A stretch of 64,000 nt of DNA from Panorpa germanica (Eukaryota > Arthropoda > Insecta > Mecoptera > Panorpidae): the NCBI GenBank assembly GCA_963678705.1, contig OY783206.1:26237807-26301806 (forward strand). Direction: 5' to 3'. Below, one piece after another: positions 33,601 to 43,446 of the stretch. The notes under the pieces were generated by a model. That model made no database searches, was not told the origin of the DNA, and saw nothing but the letters and a program-made list of their open reading frames with translations. How positions within the stretch are numbered: the stretch's first letter is position 1; each line of letters begins with the position of its first letter. Position numbers and translations under genes: made by a program.

Positions 33601-36127
33601 CCAGGTAAACCACCAAATGAAGTCACGAGCTACCGGCCAATTTCACTACTGCCAGTTATTTCTAAAATATTTGAAAAACTTCTCCTGAAAAGGTTGAAGC
33701 CAATAATATATGAAAGAAGGCTAATTCCGGATCATCAATTCGGATTTAGAAATAAACACACGACAATAGAACAGGTTCATCGAATAACTAATATCATCGA
33801 AAAAGCACTTGAAACGCAACAAATATGTTCCAGCGTCTTTCTGGATGTGGCACAGGCGTTTGATAAAGTATGGCACCAAGGACTAGAACACAAATTGCAA
33901 AAGGATTTACCTGCTGAATGGTACCTCATTCTTAAATCCTATCTAAAAGGTAGACATTTTAGAGTTAAAATAGAAGATGAGTACTCTGAGATGAAGCAAA
34001 TAAAAGCAGGAGTGCCCCAGGGTAGCGTCCTTGGACCAGTTTTGTATTTACTATATACAAGGGATATTCCACAACCTGAGAATGCCACAATAGCTACCTT
34101 TGCAGATGACACTGCAATAATGGTTACTGGGAAGAAAGAAGAAGAAGTGAATAGTAAACTGCAGCAATCGCTTAATGAGGTTTATAAGTGGACAAAGAAA
34201 TGGCGAATTAAGCTGAACGAAGCCAAATCAACGCACATAAATTTTACAAACAGGAAAACTATTCCTTTCGCAGTTACCCTCAACTCACAAACAATACCTT
34301 ACTCCAACACGGCGAAATACCTAGGTATGACACTAGATGCGAAGCTCAAGTGGAAGGAGCATGTCAAAATGAAAAGAGAGCAGCTAAATATTAAACTCAG
34401 AAAAATGCATTGGTTAATGGGAAGGCACTCACAGCTGACCGTGCATAACAAGCTGGTATTATACAACCAAATACTGAAACCCATTTGGACCTATGGTATA
34501 CAACTGTGGGGTTGTACCAAGAAAACCAATTTGAAGAAAATACAAACGTTTCAAAATAAAGTACTGCGTAGTATTACAGATGCGCCATGGTACATCAGAA
34601 ATGAAAATCTACATCGTGACTTAAAGATGCCCACCGTAGACGATGAAATCAAGAAGGCAGCGAGTAGACATTTGCTACGTCTACAAGACCACCACAACAA
34701 TGAAATATTGCAGTTACTCGATACGAGAACAGATCTGCGTAGATTGAAGAGGACCAAGCCTCAAGACCTGACCCTGTGATATCTACCACTGTACCACACA
34801 ATAAGAAGTGTGTAATATAAATCTTTCGGAACTAGTCAGTGGATTGGATCTGGAATACGTATTGTACTTATTATATATAAAAATTGCTAGATAAGCATAT
34901 TTGCTTAGTTGTAATTACCTTGTAAATAAAAAAAAAAAAAAAAAGAAAAAAAAAAAAAATGAGGACACAAGCCCATTACATCTTCTGCCAAACTGTTGAT
35001 TACGATCACAATTCTAACTAACCTCTACTTCCTGTTTCAACATTGTGAGGTCAGCGTTGGATAAACCCAGTTCCGGCTCACTTATATCCCCAGACACTCC
35101 AATTACTTTGCTGATGAAATCCGGGCAGTCGGACAACAGACCATCGAATATCTGTAACAAGTGAAGATTAACTGCTCGTTCTGCAAGTGTTTTAAAGAAT
35201 GTTGGCATTTGGCTGTACCTTTTGGCTGTAATATTCCTGGATGCGTTGTTCAGATGACACTCCTTTTTTCGAGCGTACCAGGATATAAATTTTATTTATT
35301 TTTGGAAAAGTTGACAGCAGTTTTCTCACCAATAACTTACCCAGAAAACCGGTTGCTCCAGTAATAAAAATATTCGCATCATCGTAGAAAGAGTTTAGAG
35401 AATCTGAAAATGTTGAAAACAATTTATGTATTTCTAAATAAAAAAAATATATTTAATCTTGTTAAAGCCTTAAGTATCATTCCTACTCACTGCTTTAATT
35501 TAATTTTGTATTTAATTTAAATTGTATAGCATATGGCAATACGCGTAGTTATTCACAATACCATTTTTAATTTAATTTATTTTTTAAATAAAAAATTAAG
35601 AAAAACTGTATTATATTATAACCTCCAAAAGATGACAATCTCTCAAAATACAGTACCATTTATATTTAAAAAAGTTTAATGTTACTTTGTCAAAAATATA
35701 GAAATACAAATAATTTCTATTACTAATTGTAATTAAAAACAGTAATTTTAGTTATTACACATACAATTTTGTCGAACTGTCAAAATTTATATTACTTACG
35801 ATGCATACGCACCAATTAAATTAACTAACCTCAAATTAAAACACGAATGTGAAAAGGAATTTCTTAAACGAGAAACTGAAATCTAGATTACAATATTAAA
35901 TAAAAACAGTAAATTAAATATCAAAACAGTAAGTGTGAATGAGGCTTTAAGAACATTATTAAAAACATATATTTATATTTTAAAGATGAACGTAATAAAA
36001 GTGATTTTCTTGGGAACCTCCTTAAAACAGAATTCCAAGATTAATTGAATTAATATATGAAATATTATTAAAACTTACATTTGTCGGATTCTTGTATTGA
36101 TTCTTGTACCAGGTTCTTGTTTTCCAT
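24648..36127 (-). CDS. FAR: Fatty acyl-CoA reductase, 11 exons
   Basis: Reduces fatty acyl-CoA to fatty alcohol with NADPH; insect members make waxes, hydrocarbon precursors or pheromones. Exons (high to low): 36127-36079, 35403-35219, 35151-35023, 29865-29746, 28921-28817, 28592-28442, 26871-26682, 26612-26490, 25326-25207, 25135-25012, 24788-24648. All junctions are GT-AG with matching phases, and the lengths sum to 1437 nt (478 codons plus stop), the usual family size. Visible features: Rossmann motif TGATGFLGK (residues about 31-39), GDISEPELGLS in exon 3, FHGAASV in exon 4, VSTAFSH in exon 5, catalytic Tyr-x3-Lys (YSFTK, about 221-225) in exon 6, and the FAR_C domain in exons 9-11 (LPSYICDL, LWDRLTIE, LSWDDYFKLYIKGI). 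No frameshift was found. Introns 3, 6 and 8 hold transposons. Substrate chain length cannot be read from sequence. Confidence 0.9.
25618..26309. mobile_element. TTAA-flanked short transposon (piggyBac-like MITE) in FAR intron 8
   Basis: TTAA at 25618-25621 and 26306-26309 bound inverted ends: GGGGTTCAATACAG at the left, CTGTATATAACCCC at the right. 692 bp, no coding capacity. TTAA targets are typical of piggyBac-type transposases, so the class is inferred from the ends. Confidence 0.65.
27116..27655 (+). repeat. CAATTG-MITE copy 10 in FAR intron 6
   Basis: Both terminal repeats intact (AATGGGCTTGTGTCCTC at the left, GGACACAAGCCCATT at the right). An internal deletion of about 100 bp removes the tagcgctagaaatgg block. 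Flanked by C and G as expected for a CAATTG target. Confidence 0.9.
28998..29240. repeat. Purine-rich (GA) tract in FAR intron 4
   Basis: Strongly purine-biased + strand, sharing the aggtggatg(c/g)cgga core with the tract at 14330-14730. The rest of this intron (up to 29745) shows only a short (acttc)n repeat near 29560. Confidence 0.45.
30687..32117 (+). CDS. LINE ORF1 (Gag-like nucleic-acid-binding protein)
   Basis: 476 residues. ORF1p binds element RNA and forms the ribonucleoprotein needed for retrotransposition. The N-terminal part contains a charged, coiled-coil-like segment (about 35-70). A central region (about 210-300) resembles the zinc-knuckle-associated domain of jockey Gag proteins. 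Three CCHC-type knuckles follow: CKRCQEFNHTQSYC, CVRCAGKHNIISC and CINCKGDHPASYRGC (about 315-370). The C-terminus is Gln/Glu-rich. ATG 30687 is followed at once by a second ATG. The stop overlaps the start of ORF2. Confidence 0.9.
   Translation: MMRSPPTTHTNQQHSGPVQRCIEPEINIENIENAEAKKWQLAWEEERKQRSILEETVKELKQQVRELQDIAQGIKPSHKAGNNSVRNEEVEQYGTDEDEVIRETDWIFKRKSKKRKAIASPDVITPEKEVNSRKLEDVNKTENTQQKQKNSNRPPPINVAGVEVYKTLFQIIKRSTEQECKVTSLSNNAWKINTPDHNAYRALAAQLNDKKLQWHTYEDKNERTIKVMAKGLHPSCDKNDIIEDLKGKGLKVLDAINIIKKEINEKRETTKRGLPLFMLTFDNKESIDKIYEIRNILNIVVKIEPLRKNTRLIPQCKRCQEFNHTQSYCNKDPRCVRCAGKHNIISCTVSRKTTPICINCKGDHPASYRGCVVAMELQNRRDNITKQKKQVQVQRRYTQEKEIQPANIQASSASSEAPKTYSQIASGREEKRTIEGMLNQILNNMNEQQYVNKQIFEKIQKLETGLITMRQGNRNE
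32110..34779 (+). CDS. LINE ORF2 (endonuclease-reverse transcriptase)
   Basis: 889 residues. Residues about 1-225 form an APE-type endonuclease (WNANGL, SETH, GGDLNAKN, SDHTPI), which nicks target DNA. The reverse transcriptase domain (about 480-760) shows YRPISLLP, QFGFR, FLDVAQAFDKVWH, GVPQGSVLGP and the catalytic FADDTAIM box. The C-terminus (FQNKVLRSI ... RRLKRTKP) is matched by the relic at 46.8-47.1 kb. There is no RNase H domain. All catalytic motifs appear intact, consistent with a jockey-clade element. Confidence 0.93.
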   Translation: MNNVITIAAWNANGLQGRIHELELFMHLKKVDICLVSETHFTRESYIKLNNYRIYKSNHPANKARGGTAIIIHERVKHNAEVNIEIEEMQVTTISMKIQNQAFKIAAIYCPPRYNLKKQDYLNLFKTLGNKFIIGGDLNAKNTFWGSRLTTAKGKELYQAGCDYKCEFLSTGMPTYWPTDNEKIPDLIDFYITKGLSRNYMHIGSDETISSDHTPIILTISSSIIMRSTPPSLINHKTDWEGYRKDLEQDINLQIPLKTPKELEDDVDILVKAIQNAAWRNSPKIKVKENFNINFPKEVRELVNKKRKARKKWQTTRAPQDKTILNTLANSLKELLKEIKNENFAWYLRKLSADKETDYSLWKAAKALKRPKNLNPPIKTEDGSWMVNNKQKADLFAEYLEKTFKPYPRQTTEEDIARTAKKDNLKILPVTLKELKHIIKTDLNAKKAPGFDLITGKVIKELPDIALRKLLHHFNAAIRLLYVPSQWKVAEVIMLLKPGKPPNEVTSYRPISLLPVISKIFEKLLLKRLKPIIYERRLIPDHQFGFRNKHTTIEQVHRITNIIEKALETQQICSSVFLDVAQAFDKVWHQGLEHKLQKDLPAEWYLILKSYLKGRHFRVKIEDEYSEMKQIKAGVPQGSVLGPVLYLLYTRDIPQPENATIATFADDTAIMVTGKKEEEVNSKLQQSLNEVYKWTKKWRIKLNEAKSTHINFTNRKTIPFAVTLNSQTIPYSNTAKYLGMTLDAKLKWKEHVKMKREQLNIKLRKMHWLMGRHSQLTVHNKLVLYNQILKPIWTYGIQLWGCTKKTNLKKIQTFQNKVLRSITDAPWYIRNENLHRDLKMPTVDDEIKKAASRHLLRLQDHHNNEILQLLDTRTDLRRLKRTKPQDLTL

Positions 36128-36389
36128 GTTTTTACGCGTTTCTTTCGTCCGGTCAGTTCAGCTTTGAATGCACAAGTGGTTTCCAATGGTTTGTTTGCCA
36201 CAACGTTTTAATTGCACAAGATAATTATCAATTGTTATTATAATTTAGTTATTTTAATGCGTGCTTTGTTGAATGGAATTTCGTTACTTTTTAAAAAGAC
36301 ACAATGAATATAATTAACAAACCAGTTGTTAATATGACAATAGTCAAATTTCTTAAGTTCGAAGTCAGGGAAAAAGTTACAAAATATTG

Positions 36390-37048
36390 AATACAATTAA
36401 TTGAACTTGATGTTAATACAAATGTATTGGCGTGTCTATTTTATTAAATATCTAAATATTGGCGGAGATATAGCAATTAAAAGTTTGAATTGTAGTTTTA
36501 GCGCTAGAAATGGTCGGCCATATTTCTATGATGTGAAATGCATTTTAACGTCAGTTATTTGTTGAGTAGGTCAGTGCTGTGGTAATGTTTTGTAGCTGTT
36601 GGTAGTCGAAATAATCAAGTCAAGTCAAAGAATAATAAGTTTTTATTTTATTTAACCCTGTTACGGCAGACATAATATGGGAATTTAATTATTCCTCGAA
36701 ATAGCTGTAAATAATATTTGATATATAAACACATACAGCTTATATTTATGAGCTGTAAGGTTGGTGACCTGTAAACTTGTCAGAGTTCTGTCAAGAATAT
36801 GCTATCTCTTTTACGCTCTGTTATATAAAAGAGATAGCAACTAGCGATTGTGAGGTCACATGTCTTGGAATGTTGTACAACGTACTTTAATAATTAAAGA
36901 GACAAAATAACTTTTTTAATTGTTAATATCTCCTGAAATATTAGGAGTTATTAAAAAATAATTGAACATTTGAGGTTCTAGTAACCCACTTTAGTAACAA
37001 TAGATAGTACACTTTTATAGAAATTAAGACAAAGGATACAAACCCATT
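36390..37048 (+). repeat. CAATTG-MITE copy 12
   Basis: Right terminal repeat (ggatacaaacccatt) ends at 37048; the left end is truncated near 36390. Carries an extra palindromic insert at 36800-36839. Located just upstream of the FAR first exon. Confidence 0.8.
36800..36839. repeat. 40-bp palindrome inside MITE copy 12
   Basis: Perfect 14-bp arms (TGCTATCTCTTTTA at 36800-36813 and its complement at 36826-36839) around a 12-base loop. Related sequence occurs in copy 1 (about 493) and near 39430. Confidence 0.85.
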
Positions 37049-37148
37049 GTTGTGATAGTGCGGTTCAGCGCTTGGCATTGAACCATACGCACTACTTTAC
37101 GTTTGTCGTATTTGAGAGTGTTGAGCGTCCGAGCATGCGGACTACAAA

Positions 37149-37171
37149 CCACACACACACACACACACACA
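37149..37171. repeat. (CA)n microsatellite
   Basis: About 11 uninterrupted CA dinucleotides. Confidence 0.9.
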
Positions 37172-37725
37172 AGCCAGCAGCTAAACAAACCAACGCTGAA
37201 CGAGCAGACAAGTGTATTTCATGACGGGAAACAGAATTCCAAGAAATATGAAGTAAAATTAGAATAAACAACTTTTTATTTAAATTAAAAATAATACAAT
37301 AAAAATAATTAACGTCACACAATAATATTTACTTTCAACATATTCATAACATTTTAAAATCAACTTTTATAGTTAATATAACCAAGGTTATTGTGAGTTT
37401 TATACTCGTAGTTAATACTGGTGTTTACTCCATCGCTAGCGACGGGGATAAACGCTACAGTTCTACAGTTTCAGAAATTGCACGAATTGCCGATTTTTTT
37501 CGTGAACTTGAAAAATATTAACATTAAACTTTCTTTTTATGATCTAAAAAGTAGCCAAAACTTTCTTAATTTATTTCTCTATCGGTATTTCTTTTTTGAA
37601 TCTACAAAACCGTTCTCGAGATATACGTTAATCCATTTTTATACGCACTTTAATTGCTATATATAAATAGCAATATAAATTTATAATTTAATTGATATCG
37701 ATTTCGAATTTGGCGCCTATATGTC

Positions 37726-38676
37726 AATGGGCTTGTGTCCTATGTCTTAATTTCTATAAAAGTGTACTATATATTGATAAAGTGGGTTACTAGACCCTCA
37801 AATGTTCAATTATTTTTTAATAAATCCGTATATGTTAGGAGATATTAACAACTAGCTGTCCCGGCCACGCGTTGCTGTGACTAACGTTGTCATATTACAT
37901 TACATAGCGCCATCTATTGAATATTTACTCAATCTAGTCAACAGATGTCGCCATCTTTTACAATCGTTTAGAGCTAACAGATAATTAATAGACAAATAAT
38001 TTGCAATAAGATAATATTGCAATCATAAATTGAGATGTAAGCTATCCTATCTTTCAAGTTGGATCAAACTGCACACGGTGTACAAATTTGATTAAAATCG
38101 GTTAAGTAGTTTAGGAGTCCATCGCGGACAAACAACGTGACACGTAATTTATATATATTAAGATTAAAAAAGTCATTTTGTCTCTTTAATTATTAAAGGG
38201 ATTCAACGTTGTACAAACTCCAAGTGCATGTGACATCACAATCCTTGTGTAAGGTTACCAATCTTACAGATCATAAATCTCTGCTATATGTATTTATATA
38301 TCAAAATATCAAATATTATTTACAGCTATTTCAAGGAACAATAAAATTTCAATATTATGTCTGCCTTAACAGGGTTAAATAAAGTAAAAACTTATTATTC
38401 TTTGACTTGACCCTATTATTTGAGTACCAACAGCTACAAAACATTACCACAACACTGACCTACTCAACAAATAACTGACGTTAAAATGCATTTCATGTCA
38501 TACAAATATGGGCGACCATTTCTAGCGTTAAAACTACAATTCAAACTTTTAATTGCTATATCTCCGTCAATATTTAGATATTTAATAAAATAGACACGCC
38601 AATACACATTTATTAACATCAATTTCAATCAACAATTGAAAAATCCACCACTAAAAAATGAGGACACAAGCCCATT
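37726..38676 (-). repeat. CAATTG-MITE copy 13, split by a retroelement fragment
   Basis: Both terminal repeats perfect (AATGGGCTTGTGTCCTATG and GAGGACACAAGCCCATT), flanked by C and G. Removing the 312-bp insert at 37852-38163 leaves 639 bp, which defines the full family length. Confidence 0.92.
37852..38163 (+). mobile_element. Short retroelement fragment (CTAGCTGTCCCGGC family) nested in a MITE
   Basis: Starts CTAGCTGTCCCGGCCACGCG and ends with aattaaatcgg-like and acaaacaacgtgacacg blocks before atatattaaga. These are hallmarks of very common insect non-LTR/SINE-like 3' pieces. Boundaries are exact because the interrupted MITE sequence (attaacaa ... ttaaaaaagtc) is known from other copies. 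Confidence 0.7.
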
Positions 38677-40253
38677 GGAGAATCTAACACAAGGCTTCAA
38701 ATAATAAAACTACATCTGTCTTCATGCCCCTTCCACCAAACCCCATCCTCTTTCCATGATAACAGCACTCACCCAACCACCCACACACCTAGCAAGTTCC
38801 AACTCGCAAACGCATATAGTCGCTACTTATTTTGTTAAGATTAATCTACAAACAATATTCATCCCTTTTTTTCAACAGTCAATAATTACAGAATCGATCG
38901 TAATGTCTCAAGCTCGTCTTTAACTGTAAAACATCCACCGACAAAACACTAAAATTAAATTCAATTATTTATTTTATAAATATTTTTATAGTAATATTGC
39001 TGTCTCTCTCGTTTACATAAAAACTCATAATCAAAAATATATACTGCTCTAACACGTTATATCAATTTTTCTCTAAAACGAAACATTGCAAAATAATGAG
39101 CAGAACTTGTGATGACTTACCGGTCATTGATCTCGGTGCAGGTGGATATACATAAACAAAATAAGATGCGTTGTTGCCATATTTACATAATTAAAATTAA
39201 AGTAATGTTTAAATAAATTTACAATGTTGCACGATCGAAATATTTAAATATAACAATAATTTTGATTCTAATTACTCTTGTATTTTTGAGTCATGTTATA
39301 TCACCTTAAAAAAAGGATAAAACATTAAATGAAAAAACCATTATAATAAGATAATTAAATGCAGATTGATGACGTAACTAATGTCTCTCGTATTACGCGA
39401 GTTCCATAGTGTCCATGTCACGTACTGCAGATTTGCCATCTCTTTTATACAACAGAGACGCATACGAGTGTGTGTGTTACGTCATTTACTACTAACAGCT
39501 GAGTTGTGTATCTCATCAAGTTTTATAATCGCCGGCAACTTTATATATTCGATTTATTTCTTTAACATCTAATTGTATTTGACATAGTTATTTAATGAAC
39601 AATTAGGTTTTCTTTTCCTTTTTTAATTCGATAACTTCAGTGTCTCTGGCTTGATTCCCCGCTTTAGTTTTTTTTTCTAATTAAAAAACCGTTTAGTTTC
39701 CGTATTTCATAAATAATTTATTTAGTTAATTTGAAAATTCATTTTGTTAGTGTTTAATTTATATTTTTCTATGTTAAAAATATATTTTGTAACTCTCACA
39801 ATATATGATGATTTTTTTTAATAATCTAATTTTTACATTCTAATCTTAAATCTACATCCATGACCCTATTTCTTACTCTTTAACTGGCCTCGGTTAACTT
39901 TTGACATTTTTCAAAGGCCTATTAAATCTTGCGTTTTTCTATTAATTTAAAAGGACCACTCTTGTTGAAAAACGCTATATATAGAACTTAAGAGCAATTT
40001 AATTATTAAATTTTATAAGTAACCTTTGACTTAGTAATCAGTTGATATATTTAACTGAATATTTAACACCTGTATTAAGCAGCGTCGAGTAAAGAAGGTA
40101 CACTTTGGCGGCTTACCTCTAAGTGATGGAAGCATTTCATCCGTACGTTCGCCGGTTCATTTTAAAATAACAAATTCTTGTTAATCAATAACTTACAAAT
40201 CTAGCAGTCTAAAAAGTCTAAAACTCTAACCAATACAAGATAATTTAGACATT
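38677..40253. other. Intergenic between a MITE and zinc-finger gene 40254
   Basis: Mostly AT-rich with no gene recognised. About 39700-39960 (reversed) matches the 3' flanks of genes 8122 and 11294, confirming that gene 40254 derives from the same duplicated unit. A ttgccatctcttttatacaa block near 39430 resembles the palindromic MITE insert. Confidence 0.5.
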
Positions 40254-41681
40254 TTAATCTAAATGACTGTTTTGATGTTTTTTTAAATAATCAGCACGGG
40301 TGAAGGATTTATTACAAACGGGGCATGAAAATGGCTTTAAACCTAGATGTGTATTTTTATGATCTTTTAAATGCGATGATTGACTGAACGTTTTATCACA
40401 GACATCACAAGAAAATGGCTTCAAACCTAAATGTAGGTTCCTATGTCGTTTTAATTCACATGGTCGACTAAACGTTTTTGTACATTCGGTGCAAGAAAAC
40501 GGTTTTACACTTAAATGTGTGTTTTTATGCCATTTTAAATCCGATGAACAACTAAAAGTTTTATTACAAACATCGCAAGAAAATGAATTTAAACCGAGAT
40601 GTGTGTTTTTATGCACTTTCAAATTCGATGATAGACTAAAAGTTTTATCACAGACATCGCAAGAAAATGGCTTTAACCCTAAATGTATGTTTCTATGTCG
40701 TTTTAAATCAGATGGACGACTAAACGAAATTGTACATACATCGCAAGAAAATGGCTTTACATTTAAATGTGTGTTTTTATGCCGTTTTAAATCCGATGAA
40801 CAACTAAACGTTTTAAAGCATACATCGCAGGAAAATGGCTTAGCAACTAAATGTGTATTTTTATGCCGCTTTAAATTCGATAAGTGACTAAACGTTTTAG
40901 CACATACATCGCAGGAAAATGGTTTTAAAGCAAAATGGGTGTTCTTATGCAGATTTAAATGCGATGAACAACTGAACGTTTTATTACACTCGTTGCAAGA
41001 AAACGGTTTTAAACCTAAATGAGTGTTTTTATGCGTTTTTAAAGTAGTTGCACAACTAAATGTTTTTGTACATTCGTCGCAAGAAAATGGCTTTACACTT
41101 AAATGTGTGTTTTTATGCCGTTTTAAATCAAACGAAGATCTAAATGTTTTATCACAGACATCACAAGAAAATGGTTTTAAACGTAAATGTGTGTTTTTAT
41201 GTTGATTTAAATTTGATGCATTACTAAACGTTTTACTGCACTCGTTGCAAGAAAAAGGGTTTAAAACTAAATGTATGTTTTTATGTGGTGTTATGCTTAA
41301 TGATTCTGCAAATGATCTATTATACTTATTACAAGGTTTTATTCTCTTTCCTGAATGTTGTTGCAAATGTTTTACGATTTCTGCCTCATTATTAAACAGT
41401 TTGTTACATACTTCACAGATATAAGGCTTCACATTCGTATTAATTTCAGTTTGTTCACTTCTCAGCGGTTCATCGGCATTTTCAATTTGAACTTCGAACT
41501 TAATAATATGCTCAGTGTTCGACGGTAAAATTCCATGTTCCTCTAAAATATCGTCTGGATCTTCTTTAATTTCCGTTTTTATTTTTTCACATAGCGCTTC
41601 CTCTTTGACGACTACTTTCCCTATTTCTTCTTTCTCTTCTTTAATATTTGCTATTTTCATTGGTTCCATTTCTAATATCAT
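40254..41681 (-). CDS. C2H2 zinc-finger array protein, 13 fingers, LGLKP type
   Basis: 475 residues from ATG 41681, but coding similarity (NKSQQ) extends back to the acceptor at 41699-41700, so the start may be split. The acidic N-terminus has several psi-K-x-E motifs (VVKEE, IKEEKE, IKFE). After the first finger (YICEVCNKLFNN) a second finger has lost one zinc ligand (CNKYNRSF, Tyr for Cys). Twelve regular fingers follow with linkers such as LGLKP, LSVKP, LNVKP and LVAKP. Ends HQNSHLD. Same 5' and 3' flanks as genes 8122 and 11294 but on the opposite strand about 30 kb away, so this copy moved by an inverted duplication. Confidence 0.85.
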   Translation of the reverse strand: MILEMEPMKIANIKEEKEEIGKVVVKEEALCEKIKTEIKEDPDDILEEHGILPSNTEHIIKFEVQIENADEPLRSEQTEINTNVKPYICEVCNKLFNNEAEIVKHLQQHSGKRIKPCNKYNRSFAESLSITPHKNIHLVLNPFSCNECSKTFSNASNLNQHKNTHLRLKPFSCDVCDKTFRSSFDLKRHKNTHLSVKPFSCDECTKTFSCATTLKTHKNTHLGLKPFSCNECNKTFSCSSHLNLHKNTHFALKPFSCDVCAKTFSHLSNLKRHKNTHLVAKPFSCDVCFKTFSCSSDLKRHKNTHLNVKPFSCDVCTISFSRPSDLKRHRNIHLGLKPFSCDVCDKTFSLSSNLKVHKNTHLGLNSFSCDVCNKTFSCSSDLKWHKNTHLSVKPFSCTECTKTFSRPCELKRHRNLHLGLKPFSCDVCDKTFSQSSHLKDHKNTHLGLKPFSCPVCNKSFTRADYLKKHQNSHLD

Positions 41682-43349
41682 TTGCTGAGATTTGTTCACT
41701 AAAAAAATTAATTAATTACCACAACAAAAAATATAAGGAATCTGTTAATAAAATTGAAGTTTAGGTGTTTAATAAAATGAAAGAAAAATATGTGACATAA
41801 AGAAGTGAGGTTAAGTTGAAAAAACTACTCTGTAAAGAATTAGTGCTTGCAAAACATAAAGAAAATAAATAAACGGGTATAAATAGCATGATTCAAGTCA
41901 TTAAGGAATACATTTATATTATTTATGTTTGTTGAAACTCACATTTGTATTTTCACAAGATCCAAAATATTATTTCAGCCGTTCCACATGGTGACCAGGG
42001 TCGTTGTGGTCGCGATGAATCGTCACTAATGACGTCATAACAACGAAGCTCACAACGACTCATCTGAAGAGTTGGGTCGTAGGGTCGTTGTTGACCATTT
42101 CGGTGTTTAAACATAACGCAAAACTTAAAGGTGACGATGACAGAAAAAATTACTTTATATGATTCGGAAAGAGATATTTTATTGGATTTTATTTTATTGT
42201 GTTAAATAAGCTTAATAAAATTAATTTTAATTCATATTTGACTGCTATTTATACATTTTTCCTCACACTATAACCTAACTTAATAAATAAACAATGTTCA
42301 TTGTCATTTGTTTTACGAAAAATGCTTTTTGTTTGTAAATATAACTTTTGTTACAAAACTATTTAATCAACTATTGCAATCCTAAATTTTTCAACGCTCG
42401 CAAGCATGTGGAACGGGAAAAACTGCGGTCAAATGCGAGCCCCGCTGAATCTGCCCGAACCGAATGAGAATGCAACTGTGTCCTATCTTTCCTGAATAAT
42501 AAAAATTAAAACCATTAAACGACAATTTCCTTTTTGCCATTGAATAATAAATAATTAATTTCAGATGCCATTTTCATTAACTCCATGCTCTAATGTAAAT
42601 CGTTGCAATGAAGCAAATCAAATGCACTAGAAAGCGTTGAATGATAACGGTTAATTTCTTAGTGCCGTCTTATCAGAATTAAAGTAAAATGAATAAGCCA
42701 GTCACAGTTTAATAGCCGCAGGATCAAGTGTCAAGTTACAGATTTTCAAGAAAAGGATGAACAGACAAGGAATTCACAATCTAGTATTCAAGTTTTGTAG
42801 TCCATCAGTTACTTAGTAAATGAAGTAATCTTGTCACCTCCCTGATTTGATCTTCAAAACTAACTAAAGCAACACTTTATGTATGTGCCTACATTATAAA
42901 AAACAAATAAAAATGTTCTGATTCATACAATGGGTTTTATTAAGTTTTGAAAAAAGGAAGTGATGCTGCCGCACCCTGTACATTAGGCAAAGCGAATTGT
43001 AAATTAGGTAAACTTTAGTTTGAATGATAATAAATGGAATGTAAAGTAGATTGCAAAGCCTAATGCAAAAACATTCTTAAGAAATACAGAATAAAAATGT
43101 GAGTTAAGTGTCAAGGTCGTGTTTTAACGAGGTATATTTTACATATCACGCGTTTTTTAATAAATGTGTGTGACACTTTCAAAATATCTTTGACATTAAA
43201 ATAACTGACTATGATAAGTTTGAAACTGATAACAGTAATTATTCTAAAGAATGTGTTTGTTGGTGGACTGATTGCAATTGATATGTGCGGAATAAGTGTA
43301 AATGCAATTAATTCTGTTGCCGCTTATTGTGAGGCGATTAGATGCTCAG
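41682..43349. other. Gene-poor interval
   Basis: 41682-41940 is the conserved 5' flank of gene 40254. 42396-42483 is a fragment of the second MITE family. Two gggtcgttgt boxes near 41999 and 42081 suggest another decayed element. No coding exon recognised. Confidence 0.4.
42396..42483. repeat. Fragment of the inverted-repeat MITE (second family)
   Basis: gcccgaaccgaatgagaatg and flanking bases match the arms of the 16369-16881 element. Confidence 0.6.
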
Positions 43350-43357
43350 TATATAAA
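43350..43357 (+). promoter_or_regulatory. TATA box of the knottin-type peptide gene
   Basis: TATATAAA about 90 bp upstream of ATG 43447, leaving room for a 5' UTR of about 60 bases. Confidence 0.55.
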
Positions 43358-43446
43358 CCAACGTGTCTTCTACGTTAAAAACACATTTACTTATAGACTA
43401 GTAAAACCACCACCTCAAGATTAAAACAATTCAATTTGTTATCATC

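Larger units (their letters stand above)
30486..34959 (+). mobile_element. Complete jockey-type LINE (non-LTR retrotransposon)
   Basis: About 4.47 kb: roughly 200-bp 5' UTR starting ttcattgttgg, intact ORF1 and ORF2 overlapping by 8 nt, short 3' UTR and an A-rich tail. It is inserted at the A-run of a MITE, so a target duplication cannot be separated from the tail. It lies antisense in intron 3 of the FAR gene. Both frames are open, so insertion was probably recent and the element may be competent (inference). Confidence 0.9.
30063..34977 (-). repeat. CAATTG-MITE copy 11, split by a LINE
   Basis: One end is AATGGGCTTGTGTCCTATG at 30063. Family sequence runs to the poly-A-like cactaaaaaa at 30485 and resumes after the LINE tail with atgaggacacaagcccatt, ending at 34977. 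The two parts join to a copy of about 440 bp with an internal deletion. Confidence 0.88.

Noticed and set aside
40489..41205. Open frames antisense to zinc-finger gene 40254 (QENGF repeats)
   Set aside because: Repetitive shadows of the finger array; the same occurs opposite genes 8122, 11294 and 59853.
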